A stretch of DNA of 64,000 nucleotides, from NCBI GenBank assembly GCA_024234215.1, contig JACKOQ010000001.1, positions 827,724-891,723 of the forward strand, read 5' to 3'. Of this stretch, positions 16,977-26,176 are shown one piece after another. This DNA is from Pseudomonadales bacterium. GTDB lineage: Bacteria; Pseudomonadota; Gammaproteobacteria; Pseudomonadales; UBA5862. Position 1 is the stretch's first letter. Every line of letters begins with the position of its first letter. Both the position numbers and the translations under genes were made by a program. The notes beneath the pieces were generated by a model. That model had not been told where the DNA came from. It ran no database searches and saw only the letters and a program-made list of their open reading frames with translations.

Positions 16977-17795
16977 ATGCTCGCCATCGTCAAAAACCTC
17001 TACGACTACCGCGAATTGATGACCACGCTGGCGTGGAAGAACATCGCGCTGCGCTACAAGCAGGCCTATCTCGGCATCGCCTGGGCGGTGCTGAAGCCGG
17101 TGACGCTGATGCTGATCTTCACGCTGGTCAGAAGCTTCGTCGGCATCGACAGCGGCAGCACTCCCTATCCGATCCTGGTGTTTGCCGCGCTGATTCCCTG
17201 GACCTTCTTTCAGGAGTCCGCCTCCGAAGGGGTCAACAGTGTCGTTGGCAATACCGTGCTGATCAGAAAGATCTACTTTCCGCGCGAGGTCTTTCCGATC
17301 ATCGCCGTGCTCACCAAGCTGGTCGAATTGGGCATCAACCTCTGCATCCTGGCCGGGTTGATGCTCTGGTATCAGATGACGCCGAGCATCCATCTGCTGT
17401 GGGCGCCGCTGATTATCTTCTATACCATGCTGGCCGCACTGACCATCGCCTTCGTCGGGGCTGCGATCAACGTCTACTACCGGGATGTCGGTCAGGCATT
17501 GCCGGTGCTGCTCTCGCTGCTGATGTATGGCTCACCGGTGATCTATCCACTGCACCTGGTCAAGGAGAAGCTGCTGGTAGAGCGGGCCGCCGGCGACTGG
17601 TCCGACGCGTTCTACACCCTCTACACCCTCAACCCGCTCTCCGGCATCATCGATGCGTTTCAGAATGTCGTGCTGCGTGGGTTGCCACCGGATCTGGGCG
17701 CGATGACCCCCGGCGCCATCCTGGTCGTCCTGCTGCTGCCGCTGAGCTACCTTTACTTCAAGCGCGCCGAAAGCCATTTCGCCGACGTGATCTGA
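16977..17795 (+). CDS. wzm: polysaccharide ABC exporter permease (Wzm-like)
   Basis: A 272-residue ABC-2 type membrane protein with about six helices, of the O-antigen/capsule/teichoic-acid exporter family. Recognisable segments are LAWKNIALRYKQAYLGIAWAVLKP, typical of the N-terminal amphipathic gate helix and first membrane helix, IPWTFFQESA, and the C-terminal LNPLSGIIDAFQ with a last helix before YLYFKRAESHFADVI. It forms the channel through which a finished undecaprenyl-linked glycan leaves the cytoplasm. The ATG at 16977 has no strong ribosome binding site. The ATPase gene begins 12 bases after its stop, and the pair opens the glycan cluster. Confidence 0.93.
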   Translation: MLAIVKNLYDYRELMTTLAWKNIALRYKQAYLGIAWAVLKPVTLMLIFTLVRSFVGIDSGSTPYPILVFAALIPWTFFQESASEGVNSVVGNTVLIRKIYFPREVFPIIAVLTKLVELGINLCILAGLMLWYQMTPSIHLLWAPLIIFYTMLAALTIAFVGAAINVYYRDVGQALPVLLSLLMYGSPVIYPLHLVKEKLLVERAAGDWSDAFYTLYTLNPLSGIIDAFQNVVLRGLPPDLGAMTPGAILVVLLLPLSYLYFKRAESHFADVI

Positions 17796-17807
17796 GCGCT
17801 CCTCCCT

Positions 17808-19073
17808 ATGCCAGCCATTGAAGTCAATCATCTCACCAAGGAGTTCCGTCTCGGCGCCGTCGAGGGGCTCAAGCAGACCCTGCTCAACACCGGCGCACGC
17901 CTGATCGGCCGACCGGTGGCGGAGCGGCCACTGTTCAAGGCGCTGGATGACGTCAGCTTCTCGATCGAACAGGGTGAAGTGGTCGGCATCATCGGTCACA
18001 ACGGCGCCGGCAAGTCCACGCTATTGAAAATGCTGGCGAAAATCAGCACACCCACCCATGGCGAGGTCAAGATCAATGGGCGCATTGCGCCGCTGATCGA
18101 GGTGGGTGCCGGTTTCGTCCCCGACTTCACCGGTCGCGAGAATGTCTACCTCAATGGCGCGATCCTGGGCATGTCAAAACAGGAGATTGCGCAGAAGTTC
18201 GATGAGATCGTCGAATTTGCCGAGATCGAAGCCTTCATCGACACCCCGGTCAAGCGCTACAGCTCCGGCATGCAGGTCAAACTGGCCTTTGCCGTGGCCA
18301 CCAGCATCGAATCCGAAATTCTGATCGTCGATGAGGTGCTGGCGGTGGGTGATCTGGCCTTCCAGCGCAAATGCTTCGACCGGATGGAAGAGCTGATCAA
18401 GAACCAGGGCAGAACGGTGCTGCTGGTCAGCCACAATATTCGTCAGGTCGAGCGGCTCTGTTCCCGGGTGATCCTGATGGACCACGGCAGAGCGATCCAT
18501 GATGGCGATCCGGAAGTTGCCTGCAACCTGTTCTATGAGCAAAACGACAGGAAGGTCAAGGAAGAAGCTGCCAGACGGGTCTCACGGGGTGGCGGCATGA
18601 GTTCGACCTTCTCCTCTGGAGAGCTCGAACTGCAGCGAGTGTCGATCACCAATGCCGACGGAGAAGAAACCGATGCGGTGGTCTACGGAGAAGCAGTCAC
18701 GATCACGCTCTCATTCGCTGCAAAGAGTGTCATCGAAAATCTCGCGGTTGGTGTGGGTGTGCACACACCAGATCTTCTCTATATAGCCAATGATGACAGC
18801 AGTTCAAGTAAATTGGGTCCGCTCTCTGTGCCTGCTGGCTTGTTTCAGATCATTTATCGAATTGCTTGCTTTCCTTTGTACGCAGGGACATACGCGCTCA
18901 GAATCGGAGCTGCCACGGCCGATGCTGACCGACCGCTCTTTTATGGTGAAAATCTGTGCCATTTTCAGGTCGTGACAGGGGCATATAATCAGAGTCGGAC
19001 GGTTGGGCAGGGATTTCTTTCTCTGGGTGGTGACTGGGCAGTTCTGCATGATTCTGAAGAGGCTTGCGCATGA
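17808..19073 (+). CDS. wzt: polysaccharide ABC exporter ATPase with C-terminal glycan-binding domain (Wzt-like)
   Basis: A 421-residue protein. The nucleotide-binding domain (residues 1-240) has Walker A GHNGAGKST at 63-71, signature YSSGMQVKL, Walker B EILIVDEVLAVGD and switch VSHN. A C-terminal domain (about 260-421) of beta-sandwich type follows (TFSSGELELQRVSITNADG). In Wzt proteins this domain recognises the non-reducing end of the finished glycan before export. Its presence implies that chain length is controlled by a terminal cap, which suits the nearby methyltransferase and sulfotransferase genes. Base composition turns AT-richer within this C-terminal domain, about where exchange between strains is expected. 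Confidence 0.93.
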   Translation: MPAIEVNHLTKEFRLGAVEGLKQTLLNTGARLIGRPVAERPLFKALDDVSFSIEQGEVVGIIGHNGAGKSTLLKMLAKISTPTHGEVKINGRIAPLIEVGAGFVPDFTGRENVYLNGAILGMSKQEIAQKFDEIVEFAEIEAFIDTPVKRYSSGMQVKLAFAVATSIESEILIVDEVLAVGDLAFQRKCFDRMEELIKNQGRTVLLVSHNIRQVERLCSRVILMDHGRAIHDGDPEVACNLFYEQNDRKVKEEAARRVSRGGGMSSTFSSGELELQRVSITNADGEETDAVVYGEAVTITLSFAAKSVIENLAVGVGVHTPDLLYIANDDSSSSKLGPLSVPAGLFQIIYRIACFPLYAGTYALRIGAATADADRPLFYGENLCHFQVVTGAYNQSRTVGQGFLSLGGDWAVLHDSEEACA

Positions 19074-19104
19074 AGTTGCAAGTCTTTGCAAGAGGATTTC
19101 TGGA

Positions 19105-19947
19105 ATGTCAAGTGAAGAATGTATGTCGCCGATGATCAGCTATGCGCAAAATTTCGAAGATGTCATGCTGCAGAGGGTTTTCAAAGGGCAGAGTAGCGGC
19201 TTCTATATCGACATCGGCGTTTGGGACGCAACGATCGATTCGGTGACGCGCCATTTCTACGATCAAGGTTGGCGCGGTATCAATGTTGAGCCGTTGCCAG
19301 ATAATTATCGGAAAATTCTTGCCGAGAGACCGCGTGACATCAATCTGAACGTGGCCATTTCCAGTTGTCCTGGGTCACTTGCATTTCATCATGTTCACAA
19401 CACAGGGCTTTCCACCAGCAGAGATGACTATGCACGAATGCATGCGGAGAAGGGGTTTGAAGTCTCTGAGCTTGTTGTTCCGACCAAAACCTTGAAAGAA
19501 ATCTGTGACGATCATGCGGTTGGGGTCGTCATTGATTTTCTCAAGATCGATGTTGAAGGCGCTGAAGTTGATGTAATCAGAAGTGGAGATTGGCGGTTAT
19601 ATCGGCCCCGTGTGGTTCTTGTCGAATCAGTGATACCAAACTCACCTGTTGCATCATTCTCCGAATGGGAACCAGCGCTTTTGGAAAATGGCTATGTTTT
19701 TGTCTATTTTGATGGGCTTAATCGTTTTTATTTGCGTGAAGAGGATCTGCATTTTCGAGAGGCGTTTTATGCTCCGCCGAATGTGTTTGATGAGTTTGTC
19801 ATTTTCCGGATTGAGGTTATGAAAAAAGAGATGTCAAGGTTGAGAGAGCGCTTGAATTCGGCAATGAAATCCATGGATGAGAATGAAAAATTCAGAGGTT
19901 CTTTTTTCGGAAAAGTGGCTTACAAGGCATTCATGTTTTTTTCATGA
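19105..19947 (+). CDS. FkbM-family methyltransferase (first copy)
   Basis: A 280-residue SAM-dependent methyltransferase. The SAM-binding region is YIDIGVWDATIDSVTRHF, with the later strand DFLKIDVEGAEVDVIRSG typical of FkbM enzymes, which methylate sugar hydroxyls. A C-terminal coiled-coil-like stretch (MKKEMSRLRERLNSAMKSM) may dock to a partner. The ATG at 19105 is chosen because GAGGA lies eight bases upstream; longer in-frame starts would overlap the ATPase gene. An FkbM gene next to Wzt suggests capping methylation of the chain end, which is an inference from position. It is AT-rich against the window background. Confidence 0.85.
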   Translation: MSSEECMSPMISYAQNFEDVMLQRVFKGQSSGFYIDIGVWDATIDSVTRHFYDQGWRGINVEPLPDNYRKILAERPRDINLNVAISSCPGSLAFHHVHNTGLSTSRDDYARMHAEKGFEVSELVVPTKTLKEICDDHAVGVVIDFLKIDVEGAEVDVIRSGDWRLYRPRVVLVESVIPNSPVASFSEWEPALLENGYVFVYFDGLNRFYLREEDLHFREAFYAPPNVFDEFVIFRIEVMKKEMSRLRERLNSAMKSMDENEKFRGSFFGKVAYKAFMFFS

Positions 19948-20148
19948 TTTTTTTCTTGAAAATATCTGCCTGACAGGATGCTTCAGAATATGGTTTGAGG
20001 AGGCATTGATTTAGTCGTCCCCGTAAAGGAGGGCATTCAGGCGATTGTTGTTGCTGGATTCTCGTCTTCGCATGAATGGCGGGCAAGAGTCAATCAGTGT
20101 TTCCTTTTTTCAGTGGTTTATTAAAATAATTTTGGAGTGTAATTTTTT

Positions 20149-20175
20149 ATGCGGGGGCTAGAAAGATTGCCGTGA
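20149..20175 (+). CDS. possible 8-codon leader ORF coupled to the first WbsX gene
   Basis: An ATG at 20149 opens an 8-codon frame (MRGLERLP) whose TGA stop at 20173-20175 overlaps the GTG start at 20172 of the next gene as GTGA. GGAG lies about 11 bases upstream at 20134-20137. The arrangement would allow translational coupling to the GTG start, which otherwise has a poor ribosome binding site. Such short frames are common by chance, so confidence is low. Confidence 0.25.
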   Translation: MRGLERLP

Positions 20176-21422
20176 TCAGTGACATCAGAGCGATTGCCTT
20201 CTATTTACCGCAATACCATCCAGTAAAAGAGAATGACGAATGGTGGGGGAAGGGGTTCACTGAATGGACCAATACAGCCAAGGCAAGACCACTCTTTCCT
20301 GGTCATTATCAGCCGCATATTCCGGCTGATCTGGGTTTTTATGATCTTCGCTTATCGGAGGCTCGCCAGGCGCAGGCAGATTTAGCCAGAGAATATGGCA
20401 TTCATGGCTTCTGCTACTACCACTACTGGTTCAATGGTCGTCGAATCCTGGAGCGGCCTTTCAATGAAGTGTTGCAAAGTGGCAGGCCGGATTTTCCTTT
20501 CTGTCTTTGCTGGGCCAATGAAAATTGGACTCGTGTATGGGATGGTGGAGAGCGCGATGTCCTGCTCGGACAGAATTACAATCATGAAGATGATTTTCTG
20601 CATATTCAGAGCCTTATTCCCGCATTCCGTGATCCAAGATATATCCGAATCAATGGTCGACCGCTTTTCTTGGTATATCGCACAGAATTGTTGCCTGATC
20701 CAGCGCGTACTGCTGAAATCTGGCGTGAAGTTGCGATCAAGGCCGGGGTCGGAGATCCATACCTGGTGCGTGTAGAAAGTTTTTCTCAAAACATTTCACC
20801 GGCGTCCATTGGATTTGATGCTGCCGTGGAGTTCGCGCCTGATGGGAATGACATGGGAGAGTGGATCTTTCACCATGGCGCTGCTGGCATTCTGAGTCGC
20901 ATGGGGGTCATTCCACATGCCTACGCGGAGCAACGGATTGTCAGTTATCCGGCGCTCGCCAGAGGAATGGCATCTCGTCCTGTCGCTGAGTTCACGCGGT
21001 TTCGTTGCGTAACGCCGATGTGGGACAACAGCGCTCGTCGAAAGAAAAACGCACGGATCGTGATTGATTCCACTCCGGAGCTTTATGAAAGCTGGCTGAG
21101 AGTTATTTGCAATCAAACATCCAAGAGATTCAAAGGCGATGAAAGGGTTGTTTTCATCAACGCCTGGAATGAGTGGGCTGAAGGAAATCATTTGGAGCCT
21201 GACCTGAAATGGGGCCATGAGTATCTGAAGGCAACGCGACGTGCACTGACTGAGGCTGGCCAGACAGTTCATTTTTCTCCTGTCGAATCGAATGCGTCCA
21301 CCACTCCTGATTTCTCTGAGTGGTTGAAGAGTGGGTATTGGAAATGGCGAGCCCGTCTTGGCAGGCGTTGGGTCAGGAAGAAGGAGCTTCTGCGTCTTCT
21401 GTTGTGGCGATGGCGCAGATGA
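20172..21422 (+). CDS. WbsX/GH99-like glycan enzyme (first copy)
   Basis: A 416-residue cytoplasmic protein of the WbsX family (Pfam Glyco_tran_WbsX; the fold is related to GH99 barrels), frequent in O-antigen and capsule clusters. Family marks are FYLPQYHP, NDEWWGKGFTEW, FCYYHYWFNGRR, FPFCLCWANENWTR and the late VFINAWNEWAEGNHLEPD. The GTG start at 20172 is supported because the encoded N-terminus aligns residue by residue with the paralogue at 22723. The exact reaction is not established for the family; glycosyl transfer or trimming of polymer is likely. A basic C-terminus (RRWVRKKELLRLLLWRWRR) may bind membrane. Confidence 0.85.
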   Translation: MISDIRAIAFYLPQYHPVKENDEWWGKGFTEWTNTAKARPLFPGHYQPHIPADLGFYDLRLSEARQAQADLAREYGIHGFCYYHYWFNGRRILERPFNEVLQSGRPDFPFCLCWANENWTRVWDGGERDVLLGQNYNHEDDFLHIQSLIPAFRDPRYIRINGRPLFLVYRTELLPDPARTAEIWREVAIKAGVGDPYLVRVESFSQNISPASIGFDAAVEFAPDGNDMGEWIFHHGAAGILSRMGVIPHAYAEQRIVSYPALARGMASRPVAEFTRFRCVTPMWDNSARRKKNARIVIDSTPELYESWLRVICNQTSKRFKGDERVVFINAWNEWAEGNHLEPDLKWGHEYLKATRRALTEAGQTVHFSPVESNASTTPDFSEWLKSGYWKWRARLGRRWVRKKELLRLLLWRWRR

Positions 21423-21465
21423 ATTTTTTTTGCAGGCTCCATTTTCGCTGCAAGGTGATTTATTC

Positions 21466-22674
21466 ATGAAATCCATCTCATTCGGCAGTCCAGTACATAT
21501 TCTTTTTATTTCGCATGATGCTGCGTTGTTTGGAGCGCAGCGCATGTTGCTGGCCCTGCTGCAAGGGTTGGATCGGGTGCATTTTTCACCTTATCTGCTG
21601 GTGCCTGGAAAAGGAGATTTGGTCGATGCCGTACACGACCTGGGCATCCCCGTTTTTGAAAAGCATCTGGAACATTGGGCACCCTGTATCAACATGATGA
21701 AAGGCCGTGGTCGTTTGTCGTATCTCGCACATATGCTGCGTGGTCTTCGTGCGAGATCCTGGGCCATTGCGCGGTTGATCGAGCGCCATGGCATTGATTT
21801 GATCTACACCAACACTGTCACTTGCATCGAAGGGGCGGTTGCGGCGCGAATGATGAAAAAACCCCATCTCTGGCATATTCATGAGCCGGTCACGGGTAAC
21901 AGCGAATTGCTGCCGGTGTTGCCGGTATCTTTCTACGCGCCCATCATCGCGCGGTTGTCGACCCATGTGGTGTTTCCTTCCCGTGCGGTGGCAGCAGATT
22001 ATCCACGGTTGCGTGAGATGGCATCGATCGTCTACAACGGCATCAAATTGCCACCGAAACAGAATCGGATGCGGGCTCGCGATGAAGTTGCCCAGAGGTT
22101 GAAAGTCGATCCTTTGCAGCACTGGGTTGCCGTCGTGGGGGCCATCCAGCCACGCAAGGATCACCGTACATTTCTGGCGGCGGCGACGAATGTTCTGAAG
22201 TATCGAGATGATGTGCATTTCATCATTGTCGGGACTGGCGCAGAGCACTTGGTGCAGGCGTTGCGCAATCAGATCGAGACGCTGGCTCTGACGGGCAGGG
22301 TCACCTTGGCCGGGAGATGGGAGGGCGACATTGCCATTTTTCTTGCGGCAATCGATGTGTTGGTGATCTCTTCGGAACAGGAGTCTTTTGGCTTGACCGC
22401 AATCGAGTCACTGGCGGTTGAAACTCCAGTGGTTGCGACGCGTTGCGGCGGACCCGCCGAGATCATTGAAGATGGTTCAGATGGGTTTCTCGTCGATGTC
22501 AAGGATCCACCGGCCATGGCGAATGCTGTGCTGAAGTTGCTTGCCGATCCAGCCATGCGGAGTGCGTTCGGCGAAGCTGGAAGGATTCGGGTGTCGATGC
22601 GCTTCACCGAGCGTCAGTATGTCCAAGGGATGCAGGATGCACTTCTGGAGTTGAGCAGGAGTAAAGATGTTTGA
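21466..22674 (+). CDS. GT4-family glycosyltransferase
   Basis: A 402-residue GT-B fold enzyme. The N-terminal half has HILFISHDAALFGAQRMLLALL, a donor/acceptor loop typical of GT4. The C-terminal half has VGAIQPRKDHRTFL and the nucleotide-sugar motif EQESFGLTAIESLAVETPVVAT (ExFGLxxxE), then GGPAEII. The ATG at 21466 follows AAGGTGA by seven bases and gives the canonical N-terminal beta strand. The gene lies between the two WbsX paralogues. It should add one hexose-type sugar with retention of configuration; donor and acceptor are unknown. Confidence 0.88.
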   Translation: MKSISFGSPVHILFISHDAALFGAQRMLLALLQGLDRVHFSPYLLVPGKGDLVDAVHDLGIPVFEKHLEHWAPCINMMKGRGRLSYLAHMLRGLRARSWAIARLIERHGIDLIYTNTVTCIEGAVAARMMKKPHLWHIHEPVTGNSELLPVLPVSFYAPIIARLSTHVVFPSRAVAADYPRLREMASIVYNGIKLPPKQNRMRARDEVAQRLKVDPLQHWVAVVGAIQPRKDHRTFLAAATNVLKYRDDVHFIIVGTGAEHLVQALRNQIETLALTGRVTLAGRWEGDIAIFLAAIDVLVISSEQESFGLTAIESLAVETPVVATRCGGPAEIIEDGSDGFLVDVKDPPAMANAVLKLLADPAMRSAFGEAGRIRVSMRFTERQYVQGMQDALLELSRSKDV

Positions 22675-22722
22675 TCACGGGTTTTCGAAAAATCCGATTC
22701 GACTGCAAAGAGTTGGAGTTTC

Positions 22723-23970
22723 ATGAACAGTGATGTCAGGGCAATAGCGCTCTATTTGCCACAATTTCACCCGATTCCAGAGAATGACGAATGGTGGGGC
22801 AGGGGATTCACCGAATGGACCAATGTGGCCAAGGCAAACCCGCTTTTCCCGGGTCACTATCAACCACATGTCCCGGCCGATCTGGGTTTTTATGATCTTC
22901 GCTTGTCAGAGGCGCGTCAGGCTCAGGCGGATTTGGCCAGAGAGTATGGCATTCATGGCTTCTGTTACTATCACTACTGGTTCAATGGTCGTCGCATTCT
23001 GGAACGGCCTTTCAATGAAGTGCTGCAAAGTGGCAAGCCGGACTTTCCTTTTTGTCTCTGCTGGGCGAATGAGAACTGGTCGCGCGCGTGGGATGGAGGA
23101 ACGAAAAAGATTCTCCTTGAGCAGCGCTATTCAGAAGAGGATGACCGTGCCCATATAGAAAGTCTCATCCCAGCGCTTATCGATTCTCGTTATATTCGGA
23201 TCGATGGGCGGCCATTGCTTCTCGTTTATCGAACAGAGCTTTTGCCGAACCCTGCCAGAACAGCGGAAATTTGGCGGGAGGTTGCAAGGCGCTCCGGAGT
23301 TGGAGAGTTGTATCTGGTCCGGGTTGAAAATTTCGTTGCTGATATTGATCCAAAGAATATCGGTTTCGATGCCGCCATGGAGTTTTCTCCGGACAATCGA
23401 GAGGTGGGACAGGCTGTTTTTTCTGGTTCAATCTTCAGAAAGATGAGCAGATGGGGAATTCTTCCAAGAGCTTTTCATCAGCATACGGTGTTGCGCTATC
23501 CGATCATTGCTGCATCACGCATGAAGAGAGCCAGCCCTGTATACAAACGATTCCGTTGCGTCACCCCGATGTGGGACAACACGGCGAGACGAAAAAAAGA
23601 TGGGCGTATCTTGATCGGATCAACACCTCAGCTCTACAAGAATTGGCTGAGCACCATGGTGCGACAGACGAAGACCAGATTCGAAGGTGATGAGAGAGTT
23701 CTTTTCATCAATGCATGGAATGAGTGGGCAGAGGGTTGCCACCTCGAACCCGATGTCAAGCATGGACGTGCCTATCTGGAGGCAACCCGGCAGGCGCTGA
23801 CGGAAGCAACTCCTTCCGCTTCTCTGTCCAGTCAGGAATCTGTCACGCTCAAGTCTGACGTGAGCGAAGAAAAAAAATCTGCTTTTCGTCGGTTTTATTG
23901 GGGAGTGCTGCAAAAATTGCGAAGCTTGATCGAGATCATCAAGATGATTTTCAGAATTCGAGTGAGCTGA
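22723..23970 (+). CDS. WbsX/GH99-like glycan enzyme (second copy)
   Basis: A 415-residue paralogue of the gene at 20172. The two are nearly the same over about residues 25-125, including FCYYHYWFNGRRILERPF and FPFCLCWANENWSR, but differ strongly around residues 200-260 and at the C-terminus. Catalytic-looking residues in ENDEWWGRGFTEW and INAWNEWAEGCHLEPD are kept in both. The duplication with a diverged middle suggests that each copy handles a different linkage or acceptor. GGAG lies four bases before the ATG. The C-terminus is basic and hydrophobic (LRSLIEIIKMIFRIRVS), a possible membrane-contact helix. Confidence 0.85.
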   Translation: MNSDVRAIALYLPQFHPIPENDEWWGRGFTEWTNVAKANPLFPGHYQPHVPADLGFYDLRLSEARQAQADLAREYGIHGFCYYHYWFNGRRILERPFNEVLQSGKPDFPFCLCWANENWSRAWDGGTKKILLEQRYSEEDDRAHIESLIPALIDSRYIRIDGRPLLLVYRTELLPNPARTAEIWREVARRSGVGELYLVRVENFVADIDPKNIGFDAAMEFSPDNREVGQAVFSGSIFRKMSRWGILPRAFHQHTVLRYPIIAASRMKRASPVYKRFRCVTPMWDNTARRKKDGRILIGSTPQLYKNWLSTMVRQTKTRFEGDERVLFINAWNEWAEGCHLEPDVKHGRAYLEATRQALTEATPSASLSSQESVTLKSDVSEEKKSAFRRFYWGVLQKLRSLIEIIKMIFRIRVS

Positions 23971-23976
23971 TCATCA

Positions 23977-25044
23977 ATGGATCAGGCAAGAGGCGATCAG
24001 CAAGTCATGCAACCGTTGGTTTGCATCATCGTTCTGAATTGGAATGGCCGAAATGATACGCTGGAATGCTTGGAGTCCATTGCAAGGGTCGACTATCCGA
24101 ATTTTGAGGTCGTTGTGGCAGACAACGGATCGACCGATGGTTCTGTCGAAGCCATCGGTCGATATCATCCAGAAGTTAAAATAATCGAGAACCATGCCAA
24201 TCTTGGTTTTGCAGAAGGCAACAATGGCGCCATTCGTCATGCGCTCGAAACAGGTGCAGATTTCATTTTTTTGCTCAATAACGATACTGTCGTTGATCCG
24301 GGCGTTGTTACGGAATTTGTCCGGGCTGCGCAACAGATGCCGCAAGCCGGAGTTTTCGGGGCAAAGATTTACCATCATGCCGACAGCCGCAGGTTGTGGT
24401 ATGCCGGTGGATATTGGGATAGCCGGACGTTGAGTTTCAATGAATATGGCGCCGGTGAGATTGACCGTGGGCAGTACGATGTGCTGACCGAAACCGAGTG
24501 GGTGATTGGTTGTGCCATGTTCATCCGCGCCGAAGTGTTCAGGAAGGTTGGCCTGCTCGAACCAAGATTCTTTCTCAACAATGAAGAGATCGATTTTTGC
24601 AGTCGGGCCAAGCGTGCCGGCTTTTTGTGTGCCTATGTTCCAGGTGCGCGGGTGTGGCACAAGATTTCGGTCTCCTTTGGCGGAGAAGATTCACCACTGA
24701 AGGAATATTTCAGTGCCAGAAACCGATTGTTGTGGGCGAAGCGCAATGCAGCATTGGGGTTGCGGTTAAGAATCTATTTGCACAGTGTCAGCGTTCTGAT
24801 TCGGCGTTTCATTCGTCCGCTGTTTAGTGTAGTGATGAGTCAGCCATTCTCGTTGAAAAAATGGTGGTGGACGGTTTGTACCGCATTCCTCGATCCTAGA
24901 AACCGTGCCGCCTTGATGGGTTTTCGTGATTTCTGGCTGAGACGGTTCGGTAACTGCCCGGACAGTATCAGGACGCTCACCAGCGAATGGTCATCGATGC
25001 GTGTACAGCGGGCTTCGTCTCGATCGACAGGTCAGGAGCGCTGA
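23977..25044 (+). CDS. GT2-family glycosyltransferase (rhamnosyltransferase-like)
   Basis: A 355-residue GT-A enzyme. It has VCIIVLNWNGRNDTLECL, then VVVADNGSTDGS with the first acidic motif, LLNNDTVVDPG with the DxD-like metal site, and FFLNNEEIDFCSRAKRAG with the catalytic-base ED-type region. This set is typical of WbbL-like rhamnosyltransferases and related inverting enzymes. A hydrophobic C-terminal part (about 265-310) probably lies on the inner membrane. The start at 23977 is six bases after the previous stop; a second ATG at 24007 is possible. It is part of the AT-richer core. Confidence 0.85.
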   Translation: MDQARGDQQVMQPLVCIIVLNWNGRNDTLECLESIARVDYPNFEVVVADNGSTDGSVEAIGRYHPEVKIIENHANLGFAEGNNGAIRHALETGADFIFLLNNDTVVDPGVVTEFVRAAQQMPQAGVFGAKIYHHADSRRLWYAGGYWDSRTLSFNEYGAGEIDRGQYDVLTETEWVIGCAMFIRAEVFRKVGLLEPRFFLNNEEIDFCSRAKRAGFLCAYVPGARVWHKISVSFGGEDSPLKEYFSARNRLLWAKRNAALGLRLRIYLHSVSVLIRRFIRPLFSVVMSQPFSLKKWWWTVCTAFLDPRNRAALMGFRDFWLRRFGNCPDSIRTLTSEWSSMRVQRASSRSTGQER

Positions 25045-25164
25045 TTGTTCTGGAAGAGTTGCAGAATCTTTTTGAAAGAATCTTCGATCCAAAGAGTTGA
25101 GTTCAATTGAGCTGTACGATGACGGCAGAGGTTTCGTTTTTGAATCGTTCGAACAAGGCTGGCC

Positions 25165-26130
25165 ATGCAAGATCATAAATGGGCGTCATTGCTCTACAAC
25201 CAGTGTCTGAAACACCATCATTGGCAGCAGTCCGAAGGTTTGCGTGGCCGCTTGTGGCGCTGGGCCTGGAGCCAGGGATTGCATCGATTTGGCGATGTGG
25301 CAGTTTCCACCAACATGCATGGTCGACGGACTTTGGTCAATTTTGGCCATAGCTATGGTCTGTATGCCCGTCGGTTTTTGCAGTGGAACACGCCACTCAT
25401 CGAACTGGCACACCAGGCTTTTCTTGCCTGGCATCGCCCCATTCATCTGGTGGATGTGGGTGCCAGCGTGGGTGACACCGTCCGATTGCTGCAAGCCAAC
25501 TGTGGTGACGAGATCGCGGGCTATCTTTGCGTTGAGGGTGATGCCGATTTTTTTTCTTATCTGAAGAGTAATCTGGAGGATGACGAGAAGGCTCGTCTGG
25601 TTCAGACGCTGCTTTCCGATCGCGCAGACGAGATTCCTTCACTGGTGCGCACCCATCCCGGGACTGCCAGTGCGCAGGGCGATCAAGTACAGAGGGCTGT
25701 TCCACTCGATGTCGTTGTGGAGGCAGAAAGAATGGAGCAACTCGACGTGCTGAAAATCGACGTCGACGGTTTTGATGGCAAGGTGCTGATGGGCAGCCAC
25801 AGGTTGCTGGACCGATGGAAGCCTGCCGTGATCTTTGAGTGGGATCCCTACTTCTGCCAGAAAACGGAAAACAGCTGGACTCGGCACTTCGAGTTGTTGG
25901 TCGAGCATGGCTATGACCGCTTTTTGTGGTTCACCAAATATGGCAATTTCAGCCATCCGATGACCGGCTATGATGCGGTGGCCGTCGAATTGCTGGCGCA
26001 ACTCTGTCTTTCCGGTGCCCATGATTTCAACTGGCACTACGATGTGGTTGCATTGCACCGAGAATCACCGATCGACCCGCACGCGTTGTCAATGGCACGT
26101 TTTGCCAAGCAGCGCAGGTCATGGTTCTGA
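25165..26130 (+). CDS. FkbM-family methyltransferase (second copy)
   Basis: A 321-residue SAM-dependent methyltransferase, not closely similar to the copy at 19105. The SAM site is VDVGASVGDTVRLLQ near residue 95, and VLKIDVDGFDGKVLMG near 195 is the FkbM signature strand. An N-terminal 90-residue extension rich in Trp and His precedes the fold. It may methylate a different hydroxyl of the exported glycan. It begins 120 bases after the GT2 stop; that gap holds no recognisable gene and could carry an internal promoter. Confidence 0.82.
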   Translation: MQDHKWASLLYNQCLKHHHWQQSEGLRGRLWRWAWSQGLHRFGDVAVSTNMHGRRTLVNFGHSYGLYARRFLQWNTPLIELAHQAFLAWHRPIHLVDVGASVGDTVRLLQANCGDEIAGYLCVEGDADFFSYLKSNLEDDEKARLVQTLLSDRADEIPSLVRTHPGTASAQGDQVQRAVPLDVVVEAERMEQLDVLKIDVDGFDGKVLMGSHRLLDRWKPAVIFEWDPYFCQKTENSWTRHFELLVEHGYDRFLWFTKYGNFSHPMTGYDAVAVELLAQLCLSGAHDFNWHYDVVALHRESPIDPHALSMARFAKQRRSWF

Positions 26131-26176
26131 ACGATTGCACCATGTTCGATTGCGTTGCTGGCACTGAAAAAAGCTG

